A stretch of DNA of 64,000 nucleotides from positions 434,001 through 498,000 of the forward strand of contig CAVOGA010000001.1 in assembly GCA_963695135.1 (NCBI GenBank), written 5' to 3'. The notes beneath the pieces were generated by a model. It saw only the letters and a list, made by a program, of their open reading frames with translations. It did not search any database and was not told where the DNA came from. The position numbers and the translations under genes are program-made. This document shows positions 48,155 to 56,673 of the stretch, in pieces. Positions within the stretch are counted from its first letter, which is position 1; each line of letters opens with the position of its first letter. This DNA comes from Marinihelvus sp963695135 (lineage in GTDB: Bacteria; Pseudomonadota; Gammaproteobacteria; Xanthomonadales; SZUA-36).

Positions 48155-49065
48155 TCCGGGTTCACCATGACCTCAAGCGCTTCCTCGATGTCTCCGGGAT
48201 AGGGCATCAGCTTGGTGAAGCCATGCTTTCCCATCATTTTCAGGTTGGGGAAGTAAACGGCCATGCGGAATCGCATGTGCAGGGCCTCCACCTCGTTCCC
48301 GTTTACGAGCACCTCGTAGGGAAAGTAGGCGCGTTTCCGGCAACCCTCGAAGTCCACGACCTCCATTTGCTTCGCTTCATCGATATGCTGGTCCGGATCC
48401 GTGGACGACATGGCGACTCCGAACAGGGTCTGGTCCGTGTCCGGGATGTCTATTCGGTAGACCTGCTCGAGCGTGTCATCCGGCATCGCAAGGCCCTGTT
48501 CCACAGCGGCTACGGCAGTCGCATGATCGCTGAACTGACCCAGCTCCGATGGATCATCAAACCGCTGCATGCCAACCATGTAGTGATACTTGCCGAGGCG
48601 CTTGGCGGTCATTTTTTTGCCTTCAGCGCCACAGAAGCGGTCAAAGCCCAGCGTCTCAACCAGCGTGTCATAGACCCCGTCAAGGTCATCTTTCAGGCGG
48701 TAGGCCAGGCGTACGTATTGCGGATTGACAAATGACACTTCGACCCGGTCGTCAACCTGGGTCACCGCGATCCGCTGCGCAGCGGCGTAGCCGCCGCGGG
48801 GCGATGATCCCGCGGCCTCAAGGAGTGCGTCGTTGGTAACGACGATGACCTGCGTATCGTCCAGGGGTGCGTAACTCCCAACGATGGTAAAGCCTGCAGC
48901 CGTGAGCGCCGCTTCAACTGCCTGTGCGCTCTCGCCCATCTCGCCGACGTCGTCAGAGGCGACGACAAAGGGCCGATAGGTCGGCTGGTCTTTCGCCAAG
49001 GCCGGGCAGGGGGCGCAGGCGAGGCCCACGATGGCAATCAGGATCAGGACCGGGCTTCTCATCAT
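48151..49065 (-). CDS. Secreted protein of unknown function at end of hydrogenase operon
   Basis: 304 residues with a signal peptide (VLILIAIVGLACAPCPALA). The first half (QAVEAALTAAGFTIVGSYA, IAVTQVDDRVEVSFVNPQY) has an alternating strand-helix pattern that recalls DUF302, but this is weak. Cysteines occur at FDRFCGAEGKK and DFEGCRKRA, so a disulfide or metal link is possible. It lies 29 bases after Isp2 on the same strand and is probably co-transcribed with the hydrogenase. Confidence 0.72.
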   Translation of the reverse strand: MMRSPVLILIAIVGLACAPCPALAKDQPTYRPFVVASDDVGEMGESAQAVEAALTAAGFTIVGSYAPLDDTQVIVVTNDALLEAAGSSPRGGYAAAQRIAVTQVDDRVEVSFVNPQYVRLAYRLKDDLDGVYDTLVETLGFDRFCGAEGKKMTAKRLGKYHYMVGMQRFDDPSELGQFSDHATAVAAVEQGLAMPDDTLEQVYRIDIPDTDQTLFGVAMSSTDPDQHIDEAKQMEVVDFEGCRKRAYFPYEVLVNGNEVEALHMRFRMAVYFPNLKMMGKHGFTKLMPYPGDIEEALEVMVNPD

Positions 49066-49094
49066 GGTCTGTGCTCTTTTGTCGGGTCAGTGCC

Positions 49095-50372
49095 TCAGGC
49101 CGTTGCCGGCTCCTCTTCTACCAGGTTATCCGCCAGGACCTCCACCAGGCTGTCCAGCCCATGGTCCCAGCCCCAATGGGCTTTAGATTCCTCCATGGTC
49201 AGGCGACAATTGGAGCATGCGGAAACGAGCGTGTCCGCGCCGGTTTCCTCCACTTGCTTGATCTTGATCTGAAACACCTTGTGGCGCAGATCGGCGGCCC
49301 GGCCCATGGCCTGGACGCCACCACCGCCACCGCAGCACCAGTTGTAGTTGCCGGTCGGCGTCATTTCCCGGAAGTCCGTGGCGACCGAGGAAAGAAGCTC
49401 CCGGGCTGCCTCGGTGGCGCCGCCGCGGCGGGAAATCTGGCAGGGATCGTGGTAGGTGAGCGATTGCCCGGTGCTGCCCAGGCGTAACCTGCCCTCGCGG
49501 TTGAGTTCCGCCAGGAACTCTGTGATGTGCACCACGTCATAGGGCAAGGGGCGGCCCAGAATGTTGGCGCCGGACCAGCGAAGCACCCCGAAAGCATGCC
49601 CGCACTCGGGTATGACCACTCGCTTGGCGCCGATTTCCTCTGCGGCATCAGTGATCCGTTCAATCATGATTTTGGCAATATCCGGACGGCCCGCGAGGAA
49701 TCCGAAATTCGTCGCCTCGTAACCTTTGCTGCTGAAGGTCCAGTCAACACCCGCATGGTTGAGCAACCGGGCCATCGCCACGACCGACTTGGGATACTTC
49801 ATGAGCTCAATCGACGATACGGTCAGCAGAACCTCGGCGCCCTCTTTGTCCAGCGGCAATTCCAACTCATAGTCATCCTCGAGCCATTCGAGGCGATCTT
49901 CGAGGACTTCCGGGCTCACGCCCAGGGGACTGCCCTTGTCGCGGGAGTTCTCGGCAGCCTGCAGCAAGTCCTCGGGACCGAGCCCCGCCGCAGTGAAGGC
50001 CTGGCGCGATGCCGCCACGATAGAAGCGATGTCGATGCCCATGGGACATACCTGGGTGCATCGCCCGCACATGGTGCAGCTGTCGTAAAGCAATTCCTCC
50101 CAGTGCGCCAGGTCAGCACTGGATATCTTCGGTTCACCGAACCAGCGCCAGGGCGCCTTCATGCGCTTGTGCGCCTTCGCCATGGGAAAAAGCTTGTAGG
50201 CCGGCGTGTATTTCGGGTCACCGGTCACCTCATAAAAATGGCAGGCAGTCGCGCACTGGCCACATTTCACGCAGGATTCAAGGTAGGCCGCGAGGTTGCC
50301 GCTGTTAAGGGCCAGAAACTTCTTGCCCGCTTTCTGGGGGTCAATGCTGCGACCGGCTGCTTCACTTCCCAT
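49095..50372 (-). CDS. isp2: Isp2, HdrD-like iron-sulfur subunit of Isp-type [NiFe] hydrogenase
   Basis: 425 residues. Two [4Fe-4S] ferredoxin motifs are near the start (CVKCGQCATACHF and CTMCGRCTQVCPMG). Two CCG-type domains follow, one with PECGHAFG and one ending WCCGGGGGVQAM. This matches HdrD-like Isp2 of Thiocapsa HynS-Isp1-Isp2-HynL hydrogenases, which sits on the cytoplasmic side and takes electrons from the cytochrome Isp1. ATG at 50372 is chosen; it overlaps the small membrane gene by 11 bases. Confidence 0.87.
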   Translation of the reverse strand: MGSEAAGRSIDPQKAGKKFLALNSGNLAAYLESCVKCGQCATACHFYEVTGDPKYTPAYKLFPMAKAHKRMKAPWRWFGEPKISSADLAHWEELLYDSCTMCGRCTQVCPMGIDIASIVAASRQAFTAAGLGPEDLLQAAENSRDKGSPLGVSPEVLEDRLEWLEDDYELELPLDKEGAEVLLTVSSIELMKYPKSVVAMARLLNHAGVDWTFSSKGYEATNFGFLAGRPDIAKIMIERITDAAEEIGAKRVVIPECGHAFGVLRWSGANILGRPLPYDVVHITEFLAELNREGRLRLGSTGQSLTYHDPCQISRRGGATEAARELLSSVATDFREMTPTGNYNWCCGGGGGVQAMGRAADLRHKVFQIKIKQVEETGADTLVSACSNCRLTMEESKAHWGWDHGLDSLVEVLADNLVEEEPATA

Positions 50373-50580
50373 GGGACGACTTCCTGGTGAGCCAGACCAC
50401 CCCCACAATTGCCAGCAGTGCCGCCAGCGTCCAGGCGGGGTGACTGAACAGGAGGTGCCGGATGGTCTCCGCCAGGGTGGCCAGCGAAGTGGCCTCCTCG
50501 TGGGGACCGGGGTGAGCCAGGGCAGGCGCAGCCATCATCATCAGGGCACTGCCGAACAGTTTCAGTGGTGTGGTCATCAT
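50362..50580 (-). CDS. Small membrane protein between hydrogenase large subunit and Isp2
   Basis: A 72-residue protein. The start MTTPLKLFGSALMMMAAPALA is a signal peptide; a histidine-rich stretch (HPGPHEE) follows, then one membrane span (AWTLAALLAIVGVVWLT) and a basic tail. A strong GAGGAG ribosome site precedes it. His-rich start and position suggest a role in assembly, nickel handling or anchoring of the enzyme, but no family is recognised. Confidence 0.75.
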   Translation of the reverse strand: MMTTPLKLFGSALMMMAAPALAHPGPHEEATSLATLAETIRHLLFSHPAWTLAALLAIVGVVWLTRKSSHGK

Positions 50581-50604
50581 TTTCGCTCTCCTCATAACGC
50601 CCGA

Positions 50605-52353
50605 TTAGTTGACCTTGACGTTGATCAGTTCACTGCCTTCCTCGTCACGGACGTGAACGGCGCAGGCGATGCATGGGTCAAAACTGTGAATGGTCCTCTG
50701 GATCTCCAGCGGCTGATCGCGCACTGCCAGGGTGTGGTTGTCCATCAGGGCCGCCTCGTAGGCGCCGGGCTGCCCGGCCGGATCCCGGGGCCCGGCGTTC
50801 CAGGTACTGGGCACGACCGCCTGGTAGTTGTCGATCTTGCCGTCCTTGATCACGATCCAGTGCGCGAGACCGCCCCTTGGCGCCTCCATGAATCCCACGC
50901 CACGCGCCTCGCTTGGCCAGGTTTTCGGATCCCAAAGCTCCTCGTTGTGCACGGCCAGGTCTCCCGCCTTGATATTGCCCATCAGGTTGTCCATCCAGGG
51001 CGTCATCTGGTCGGCGATGATCTTGGTTTCCATCGTTCGTGCGGCGGTCCGGCCGAGGGTAGAAAACATGGCCTCCAGCGGAACGTCCAGCTGGTTCAAA
51101 ACGGAGCCGGCCAGCTCGCGGGTGGGCTCGTGACCCGAGGCGTACAGCATGAGAACGCGTGCCAGCGGACCCACCTCCATCGCATGGCCTTTCCAGCGCG
51201 GCGCCTTCAGCCAGGAATAACTGTTTTCCACATCCAGGAACTCATAGGGTGGCTGCGGCCCGGTGTAATTAAGCGTGGTTTCACCCTCGTAGGGGTGCAA
51301 ACCGGCCTCCTTACCGGCCTCATAGTCATACCAGGAGCGGCCAACGAATTCCTGGATCTGCGAATCGTCATTGAGATCAACTTCGTAAATAGTGGACAGG
51401 TCGCGATTCAGGATGGCACCGGACGGAATCAGCCAGCTGCCTGGATCATCCGTACCGGCGGCGGGAAAATCGCCAAAGGTCATGAAGTTGCCCAGGCCTT
51501 CCCCGCGGTTGAACCAGTCCTTGTAAAAGGAGGCAATGGCAATCGTGTCAGGCAGGTAAACCTGGTCGACGAAGTCCTGCATCTTCTTGATGATGTCACG
51601 CACCCGTCCAAAGTTCACGATATTGGCCGCAGTAGCGGCTGAGCCGCCCGTCGACATGGAGGGGTCATTGCTGATGGGCGACGGGGAGCCCCCCACCAGG
51701 AAGTTCGGGTGCGGGTTCTTGCCCCCGAAAATCGTGTGAATCTGTACGACCTCGCGCTGCCACTCAAGGGCTTCGAGATAATGCGCGACGGCCATGAGGT
51801 TGGCCTCCGGGGGCAGCCGGTATTCCGGGTGTCCGTAGTAACCGTTGGCGAAGATACCCAGTTGCCCGCCCTCGACGAAGTTCTTCACCTTGAGCTGGAC
51901 GTCATTGAAATAGCCCGGGCTGGACTTGGAATAGGACGATATGGATTGCGCCAGCTCCGAGGTCGCCCTCGGGTCTGCTGACAGGGCGGACACCACATCC
52001 ACCCAGTCCAGCGCGTGGAGATGATAGAAATGCATTACGTGGTCATGCACGTATTGCGTTCCGATCATCAGGTTTCGGATCAGCTGGGCATTGACGGGAA
52101 TCTGGTAGCCCAGGGCATCCTCCACGGAGCGTACCGAAGCGATGCCATGGACCAGTGTGCAAACCCCGCAGATCCGCTGGGCAAAGGCCCAGGCTTCCCG
52201 CGGGTCGCGGCCCTGGAGAATCAGTTCAATGCCACGCACCATGGTTCCGGAGCTCCATGCGCTGCTGATTCTGCCGTCCGGCTCCGTATCCGCCTCAATT
52301 CGCAAATGTCCCTCAATGCGGGTGATGGGATCTACGACAATTCGCTCGCTCAT
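50605..52353 (-). CDS. hynL: [NiFe] hydrogenase large subunit
   Basis: A 582-residue catalytic subunit with both nickel-binding motifs: RICGVC at residues 60-65 and DPCIACAVH at 559-567. The last 15 residues after His567 are the extension that the maturation endopeptidase removes after nickel insertion. VVDPITRIEGHLRIE at the start is typical of group 1 enzymes. AGGAG lies seven bases before the ATG. Isp1 precedes it, so this is an Isp-type (group 1e) enzyme that oxidises H2 on the periplasmic side. Confidence 0.95.
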   Translation of the reverse strand: MSERIVVDPITRIEGHLRIEADTEPDGRISSAWSSGTMVRGIELILQGRDPREAWAFAQRICGVCTLVHGIASVRSVEDALGYQIPVNAQLIRNLMIGTQYVHDHVMHFYHLHALDWVDVVSALSADPRATSELAQSISSYSKSSPGYFNDVQLKVKNFVEGGQLGIFANGYYGHPEYRLPPEANLMAVAHYLEALEWQREVVQIHTIFGGKNPHPNFLVGGSPSPISNDPSMSTGGSAATAANIVNFGRVRDIIKKMQDFVDQVYLPDTIAIASFYKDWFNRGEGLGNFMTFGDFPAAGTDDPGSWLIPSGAILNRDLSTIYEVDLNDDSQIQEFVGRSWYDYEAGKEAGLHPYEGETTLNYTGPQPPYEFLDVENSYSWLKAPRWKGHAMEVGPLARVLMLYASGHEPTRELAGSVLNQLDVPLEAMFSTLGRTAARTMETKIIADQMTPWMDNLMGNIKAGDLAVHNEELWDPKTWPSEARGVGFMEAPRGGLAHWIVIKDGKIDNYQAVVPSTWNAGPRDPAGQPGAYEAALMDNHTLAVRDQPLEIQRTIHSFDPCIACAVHVRDEEGSELINVKVN

Positions 52354-52396
52354 CGCTCGCTCCTGGGTTGGTTGGTGTGCTGGAATAGCGGGTTAC

Positions 52397-53056
52397 TCAT
52401 TGCTGCGCTCCCCGGTGATTTAACTGGGCGCCTGTTTGTGACCGGGTCACAAAAACAAGGAAAAAGTGCATCAGCTTCCCGAAGGGCAGCCAGATGAGCA
52501 GCAGGGCAAAGGAAAGGATATGCACAGCCAGCAGTGTCTCGTAGCGGGCGCCGAGATGGCTGGCGGCCAGCAAACCGGTAACCAGCGGCAAGAGGGTTAC
52601 AAGCCAGCTGAAGTAATCATCAAAGGTCGAGATAATGCGTTGCACCGGGTTCATCAGGCGCGCCGCCAGCGCCGCCACCATGGATGCAACGGTTACCACG
52701 GCTATGCCGAAAATGATGTTGTTAGGCAGTGCGGGCCAGGACACCCCGAAAAGACCCTTGATGAAAAGTATGTGCGGCAACAGAAAAAACACCACCAGCG
52801 CCAGGCCGATGTGCATGATGTAGCCGTTCACCAGCGAAAACATGGTGCGGTTCTTGTACGCCGCGCGGGGCCAAAGCCGAATGATGATTTCCCGGATCGC
52901 GGCAACCGCCACCGGCCGCTCACGGCTGCTTCCCGCAGAGGTGTCTCCGGTGCGAAACATCAAAAATAGCGAGAAAATCCGGAACAGCGTGCCAAAGAAA
53001 AACACGGCAAGTGCAAATTGCAGCGCCGGGCCGCGGGCAAATTCCAATAGCTCCAT
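52397..53056 (-). CDS. isp1: Isp1, cytochrome b-like membrane subunit of hydrogenase
   Basis: 219 residues with about five hydrophobic spans (ALQFALAVFFFGTLF, VNGYIMHIGLALVVFFLL, FGIAVVTVASMVAALA and others). Histidines at IMHIGLA, LLAVHIL and LMHFFLVF could ligate haem b, as in NarI-like proteins. It starts one base after the small-subunit stop. It should pass electrons from the periplasmic hydrogenase module to Isp2 or quinones. Confidence 0.87.
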   Translation of the reverse strand: MELLEFARGPALQFALAVFFFGTLFRIFSLFLMFRTGDTSAGSSRERPVAVAAIREIIIRLWPRAAYKNRTMFSLVNGYIMHIGLALVVFFLLPHILFIKGLFGVSWPALPNNIIFGIAVVTVASMVAALAARLMNPVQRIISTFDDYFSWLVTLLPLVTGLLAASHLGARYETLLAVHILSFALLLIWLPFGKLMHFFLVFVTRSQTGAQLNHRGAQQ

Positions 53057-53057
53057 G

Positions 53058-54116
53058 TCAGCTCTCCTCCATGGCTTTTTTGCGCCGCTGGCGGGATGCC
53101 AGTGCGCTCGCGGCACCCACTGCCGCCCCCGCAGCCACAGCGCCGGCGGCCCATTTCAGCGGCTCACCCGTGGCCGCGGACAAGGGCTTGTACAGCCCTC
53201 CCATGTCCCAGAAACCGGGTTCGGAGCAGCCGATGCAGCCGTGACCCGACTGGATCGGGAAAGAAACACCCCCGTTCCAACGCAGCGTGGCGCAGGCGTT
53301 ATAGGTCACCGGGCCCTTGCAGCCAACCTCGTAGAGACACCAGCCCTGGCGCGCGCCTTCGTCGTCAAAGCTCTTGGCAAACTTGCCGCGCTCATAAAAC
53401 GGACGCCGGTAGCAGCGGTCATGAATGTTTTCCCCGAAGAAGGCTCTCGGCCTTCCCAGGTGGTCCAGCTCGGGAATCGTGCCGAAGGACAGCAGGTAAC
53501 TGATCGTTCCCGTCATCGCCTCGGGAATCGGTGGACAACCGGAGATGTTGATGATCGGCTTGTCTTTAACCAGTTCGGAGACCGGGACCGCCCCGGTTGG
53601 GTTAGGGTTGGCATAAGGTATGCCGCCAAATGCAGCGCAGGTACCCACGGAAATGACGGCAAAGGCGTCTTTGACCGTCTCCTCGAGCATCTGCATGTTC
53701 GACATGCCGGCGATGGTGGAGTAGGCGCCGCCCTGCCCGGTCGGAACCGAACCGTCGACCACCACGATGTAATTCCCGGCATTTTCCCGCATCGCCGTCT
53801 TACGGGCTTCCTCTGCCGCGTGGCCGGATACGGACTGCAGCGTGTGGTGGTAGTCCAGGGAAATGAAATCGAAGATCAGATCTTCGATGGATGGGGCCCG
53901 CGCCCGGGTGAAGGATTCGGTGCAGCCCGTACATTCCTGAAAAGACAACCAGATGACCGACTGGCGCCGGGCTGCCGCCAGGCCCTGGGCGATGGCCCGG
54001 GTCGCTGCCGGCGGCAAGGCCATGAGGGACGCCGTGTAGGACGCGTATTTGAGGAAGCTGCGGCGGGAAAAGCCCCTCGCCGACATCAGCTCACCCAGGG
54101 TTCGGTGCTTTGACAT
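53058..54116 (-). CDS. hynS: [NiFe] hydrogenase small subunit with Tat signal
   Basis: 352 residues. Residues 17-23 are a Tat motif (SRRSFLK), so the folded enzyme is exported. The proximal cluster starts at ECTGCTES (Cys62 and Cys65), and further cysteines occur at VGTCAAFG, ISGCPPIPE, DRCYRR, GCKGP and HGCIGCSEPGFW. After the clusters come a membrane segment (WAAGAVAAGAAVGAASALA) and a basic tail. The ATG at 54116 has a GAGGAGG ribosome site. Confidence 0.95.
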   Translation of the reverse strand: MSKHRTLGELMSARGFSRRSFLKYASYTASLMALPPAATRAIAQGLAAARRQSVIWLSFQECTGCTESFTRARAPSIEDLIFDFISLDYHHTLQSVSGHAAEEARKTAMRENAGNYIVVVDGSVPTGQGGAYSTIAGMSNMQMLEETVKDAFAVISVGTCAAFGGIPYANPNPTGAVPVSELVKDKPIINISGCPPIPEAMTGTISYLLSFGTIPELDHLGRPRAFFGENIHDRCYRRPFYERGKFAKSFDDEGARQGWCLYEVGCKGPVTYNACATLRWNGGVSFPIQSGHGCIGCSEPGFWDMGGLYKPLSAATGEPLKWAAGAVAAGAAVGAASALASRQRRKKAMEES

Positions 54117-54549
54117 TATCTGCCTCCTCATAGGCGTTCGGCTTGATCGCCGGACTGTTCTCCAATTCCCGCGCCAGGCGCGTAGCGGCGGCCGCGATGT
54201 CCTCCGGATGCGACTTCAGAATTTCCGGCACCGTCGCGACAACGATCTCTTCACTGGCAACTTCACCTTCAGCGCCCAGGTGGCGAACCCACCACACTCC
54301 GGAGTAAGCGGTCTCCCATATTTCCGTGCTGCCCAGCACCGTCAGCGCGCAGGCCACTTCGCCCTGGCCAAGGTGTTGTTCCAGCTCAGCCCGGTCTGCA
54401 CTCGTGAGTGGCAGGCTGCGTAAATCAATCGTGGAAGGCTCTGCCGACTCGGTCAGGCGACCCAGCAAGGTATGAATTTCCGAAAGCACGGACCACGCCA
54501 TGCCCGTTGAGAACGTTGTCTGGCACGGAGCGGTTGCGTCACGTGACAT
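54091..54549 (-). CDS. HupH-like hydrogenase accessory protein
   Basis: 152 residues matching the C-terminal domain of HupH-type proteins: LGSTEIWETAYSGVWWVRH and ATRLARELEN. HupH-like proteins help assembly of the hydrogenase small subunit. It overlaps the endopeptidase gene by 11 bases and the small-subunit gene by 26. A longer upstream frame exists but is antisense to the endopeptidase frame and is not used. Confidence 0.75.
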   Translation of the reverse strand: MSRDATAPCQTTFSTGMAWSVLSEIHTLLGRLTESAEPSTIDLRSLPLTSADRAELEQHLGQGEVACALTVLGSTEIWETAYSGVWWVRHLGAEGEVASEEIVVATVPEILKSHPEDIAAAATRLARELENSPAIKPNAYEEADNVKAPNPG

Positions 54550-55021
54550 GGCGGACACGCTCAATAAACTCGTGAATCCTGCGACAGGCCTCGGGAACCG
54601 CTGCCTGGACATCGTCTGTAAGCTCAAGGCCCCAATCGATGCTGGCGGGCTGAATGCCGATGAGGGCGCAGTGTTCTGGTCGGCGGCCACGAATACCGGC
54701 GGCGGCCAGCAGGTCAACGATGGCCACCTCGTGTACGGAGGGGCGTTTGCCGTTAAGAAAACGATCGATTTCCCCGTTGACGAACACCCGGACCGTTCCG
54801 GGAGGGGCGCCCAGCTCCGTTGCGTCGACAATCACCAGCACCTCGGACTCCTCAACCTCCGGCAGCAGCGCCAGGCCAATCGTTCCGCCGTCGATGATCG
54901 TCAGCCCGGAAAGCGACGAAACCGAACCCCGAAGCGCGCTGGCGACATGGATACCGATTCCGTCATCCCGAAGAAGCGTGTTGCCCACGCCCATGACGAG
55001 GCACCGGCCCTGGCTCGCCAT
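54539..55021 (-). CDS. Hydrogenase maturation endopeptidase
   Basis: A 160-residue nickel-dependent endopeptidase of the HyaD/HupD family. GVGNTLLRDDGIGIH holds the first nickel-binding Asp, IVDATELGAPPG holds the second ligand and VHEVAIVDLL the histidine. It should cut the 15-residue tail off HynL after His567. ATG at 55021 gives the usual short N-terminus; the frame is open to a TTG at 55069. Confidence 0.88.
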   Translation of the reverse strand: MASQGRCLVMGVGNTLLRDDGIGIHVASALRGSVSSLSGLTIIDGGTIGLALLPEVEESEVLVIVDATELGAPPGTVRVFVNGEIDRFLNGKRPSVHEVAIVDLLAAAGIRGRRPEHCALIGIQPASIDWGLELTDDVQAAVPEACRRIHEFIERVRHVT

Positions 55022-55125
55022 AAAAGGCTGTTTCGCAACCACCTGTCGATTTTTATGAAGTTGTTCCAAGACCTTTTGCCCGATAGTTGTACCACTTACC
55101 CTAGTAGCTGTTCCGAAACCCCGAC

Positions 55126-55139
55126 TTGACGAAGGTCAA
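55126..55139. promoter_or_regulatory. FNR/CRP-family operator in the divergent hydrogenase promoter region
   Basis: TTGACGAAGGTCAA is a perfect inverted repeat (TTGAC, four bases, GTCAA) that fits the FNR-type consensus TTGAT-N4-ATCAA with one change per arm. It lies between the first minus-strand hydrogenase gene and hypC, about 77 bases before hypC, so both operons could be switched on at low oxygen. The weak TAAGGT at 55162-55167 sits at about the right distance for a -10 box. Confidence 0.6.
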
Positions 55140-55215
55140 CTAACATTAACAGGATCTAATCTAAGGTGGCTCCAGTAGGAGCATTCCTGGAAGTGCCTAT
55201 ACGGAGAAACCTGTT

Positions 55216-55467
55216 ATGTGCCTCGGCGTTCCAATGCGCATTGTCGATATCGATGGCTTCAAGGCCACCTGTGAGGCTCGCGGCATCCGTCGTCAGGTCA
55301 ACCTGTTTCTTCTGCAGCACGAGGACTTGCAACCGGGCGACCAGCTCATGATTCACGTTGGCAACGCGATCCAGAAGATGAGCGAGGAGGAGGCGCAGTC
55401 GGCCTGGGCCTTGTATGACGAAATGCTGGCGCGGGAAGCCGCCGCCGGGGAGACGCCCCATGCATGA
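55216..55467 (+). CDS. hypC: Hydrogenase maturation chaperone HypC
   Basis: 83 residues. The N-terminal MCLGVPMRI with Cys2 is the hallmark of HypC, which carries the Fe(CN)2CO unit between HypD and the large subunit. Length and the rest of the sequence (HVGNAIQKMSEEEA) are typical. GGAG lies ten bases before the start. It opens the hypC-A-B-D-F-E operon. A short GCTCC/GGAGC hairpin lies upstream at 55169-55182. Confidence 0.93.
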   Translation: MCLGVPMRIVDIDGFKATCEARGIRRQVNLFLLQHEDLQPGDQLMIHVGNAIQKMSEEEAQSAWALYDEMLAREAAAGETPHA

Positions 55468-55849
55468 ACTGGCAGTCTGCCAGGCTCTGATCCGGCAAGT
55501 CGAGGCTATCGCAGCACAGCACGGCGCCACGGCTGTTCGCCGGGTCGTGATCGAGGTCGGGCCTTTGTCCGGGGTTGAGCCGCCGCTGCTGGCGCGGGCG
55601 TTTACAATCGCCCGGGGCGGCACCTGTGCCGAACATGCCGGGTTGACCATGGAGCACAGCCCGTTGGAGATTCACTGCCGTAGCTGCGGCCACGACGGCC
55701 CGGCACGAATAAACCGCCTGATCTGCGAGGCCTGTGGAGACTGGCAGGTCCGGGTCGTCCGCGGTGAAGACCTGATGTTATTGCGCGTCGAACTCGAAGA
55801 GCCGGACAGGCCCCATATCAATCATTCTCAGGAGGCCCAACATGTGTAA
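55460..55849 (+). CDS. hypA: Hydrogenase nickel chaperone HypA
   Basis: 129 residues. MHE at the start carries His2 for nickel, and two CxxC pairs (Cys73/Cys76 and Cys89/Cys92) form the zinc site. Length is slightly above the usual 115. It overlaps the HypC stop by eight bases and its own stop lies inside the HypB start region. It delivers nickel to the HynL precursor with HypB. Confidence 0.93.
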   Translation: MHELAVCQALIRQVEAIAAQHGATAVRRVVIEVGPLSGVEPPLLARAFTIARGGTCAEHAGLTMEHSPLEIHCRSCGHDGPARINRLICEACGDWQVRVVRGEDLMLLRVELEEPDRPHINHSQEAQHV

Positions 55850-56673
55850 TACCTGTGGTTGTTCCACTTACCCCGGGCAACGCACACCTGGTGGAAGCCA
55901 ACGGGCCGCTGGCAAAAACGGAAGACGGTATCGCCTCCGTGGAAGTTCTGTCCCGGCTGCTATCGGCAAATGATCACGAGGCCGAACACAATCGCGAGCA
56001 CCTGGACCGCCACGGCGTCCTGGCGCTCAACCTCATGTCTTCACCGGGCTCGGGAAAAACCCTGCTCTTGGAAGAGACCATAGAGGTGCTGCGCGCGGAC
56101 CCGGAGCTCTCGCAGCTGCGCATTGCCGTGATCGAAGGAGATCTGGAAACGGAAAATGACGCGGACCGGATTCGCAGCAGGGGCGTTCCCGCCATCCAGA
56201 TAACCACCGGTCAGGCCTGCCATCTGGACGCGCACATGGTGCACCAGGCTCTTCACCAGCTGGACCTTGAAAACCTGGATCTGCTGTTTATTGAAAACGT
56301 CGGCAACCTGGTCTGCCCTGCCAGCTTCGACCTCGGCCACCACGTGAATGTGACCCTGCTCTCAGTGACCGAGGGGGACGACAAGCCCGCCAAGTATCCG
56401 GTCATGTTCCGGGCTGCGGACCTGGTCCTGATCTCCAAGGCCGACTACCTGGCGTTCATCGATGACTTTGATCCGAACGCGGCCAGGGACGCGGTGCGCG
56501 CGCTGGCCAATCCGGCGCCTGTGCTCGAGATTTCAAGCCGGTCCCCCGATGGCCTTGAGCCCTGGGTCGAATGGTTAAGGGCGACTCTGGCGAGCCATGG
56601 AAAAGGAACGGAATTCCGCCCGCGCATGCAGGAAGACGGCGTGGCGCTGCATGCCGGGGCGCCCGCGGCTTGA
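55842..56673 (+). CDS. hypB: Hydrogenase nickel GTPase HypB, one apparent frameshift
   Basis: The N-terminus MCNTCGCS at 55842 is the conserved HypB metal motif, but it is in a different frame from the GTPase domain. The domain is intact: SSPGSGKTLLL is Walker A, EGDLETENDADR follows, and DLVLISKADYL is the base-recognition motif. The frame changes within about 55858-55876, near a CCCC run, so MCNTCGCST should run into TPGNAHLVEANG. Joined length is about 277 residues, normal for HypB. A strong AGGAGG precedes the ATG. Confidence 0.9.

Noticed and set aside
49095..50372. GlpC/lactate-utilisation type Fe-S subunit
   Set aside because: Two ferredoxin motifs plus CCG domains also fit this, but its place in the hydrogenase operon makes Isp2 the better call.
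54550..54831. N-terminal extension of the HupH-like frame
   Set aside because: It is antisense-like within the endopeptidase gene and shows no homology-like pattern.
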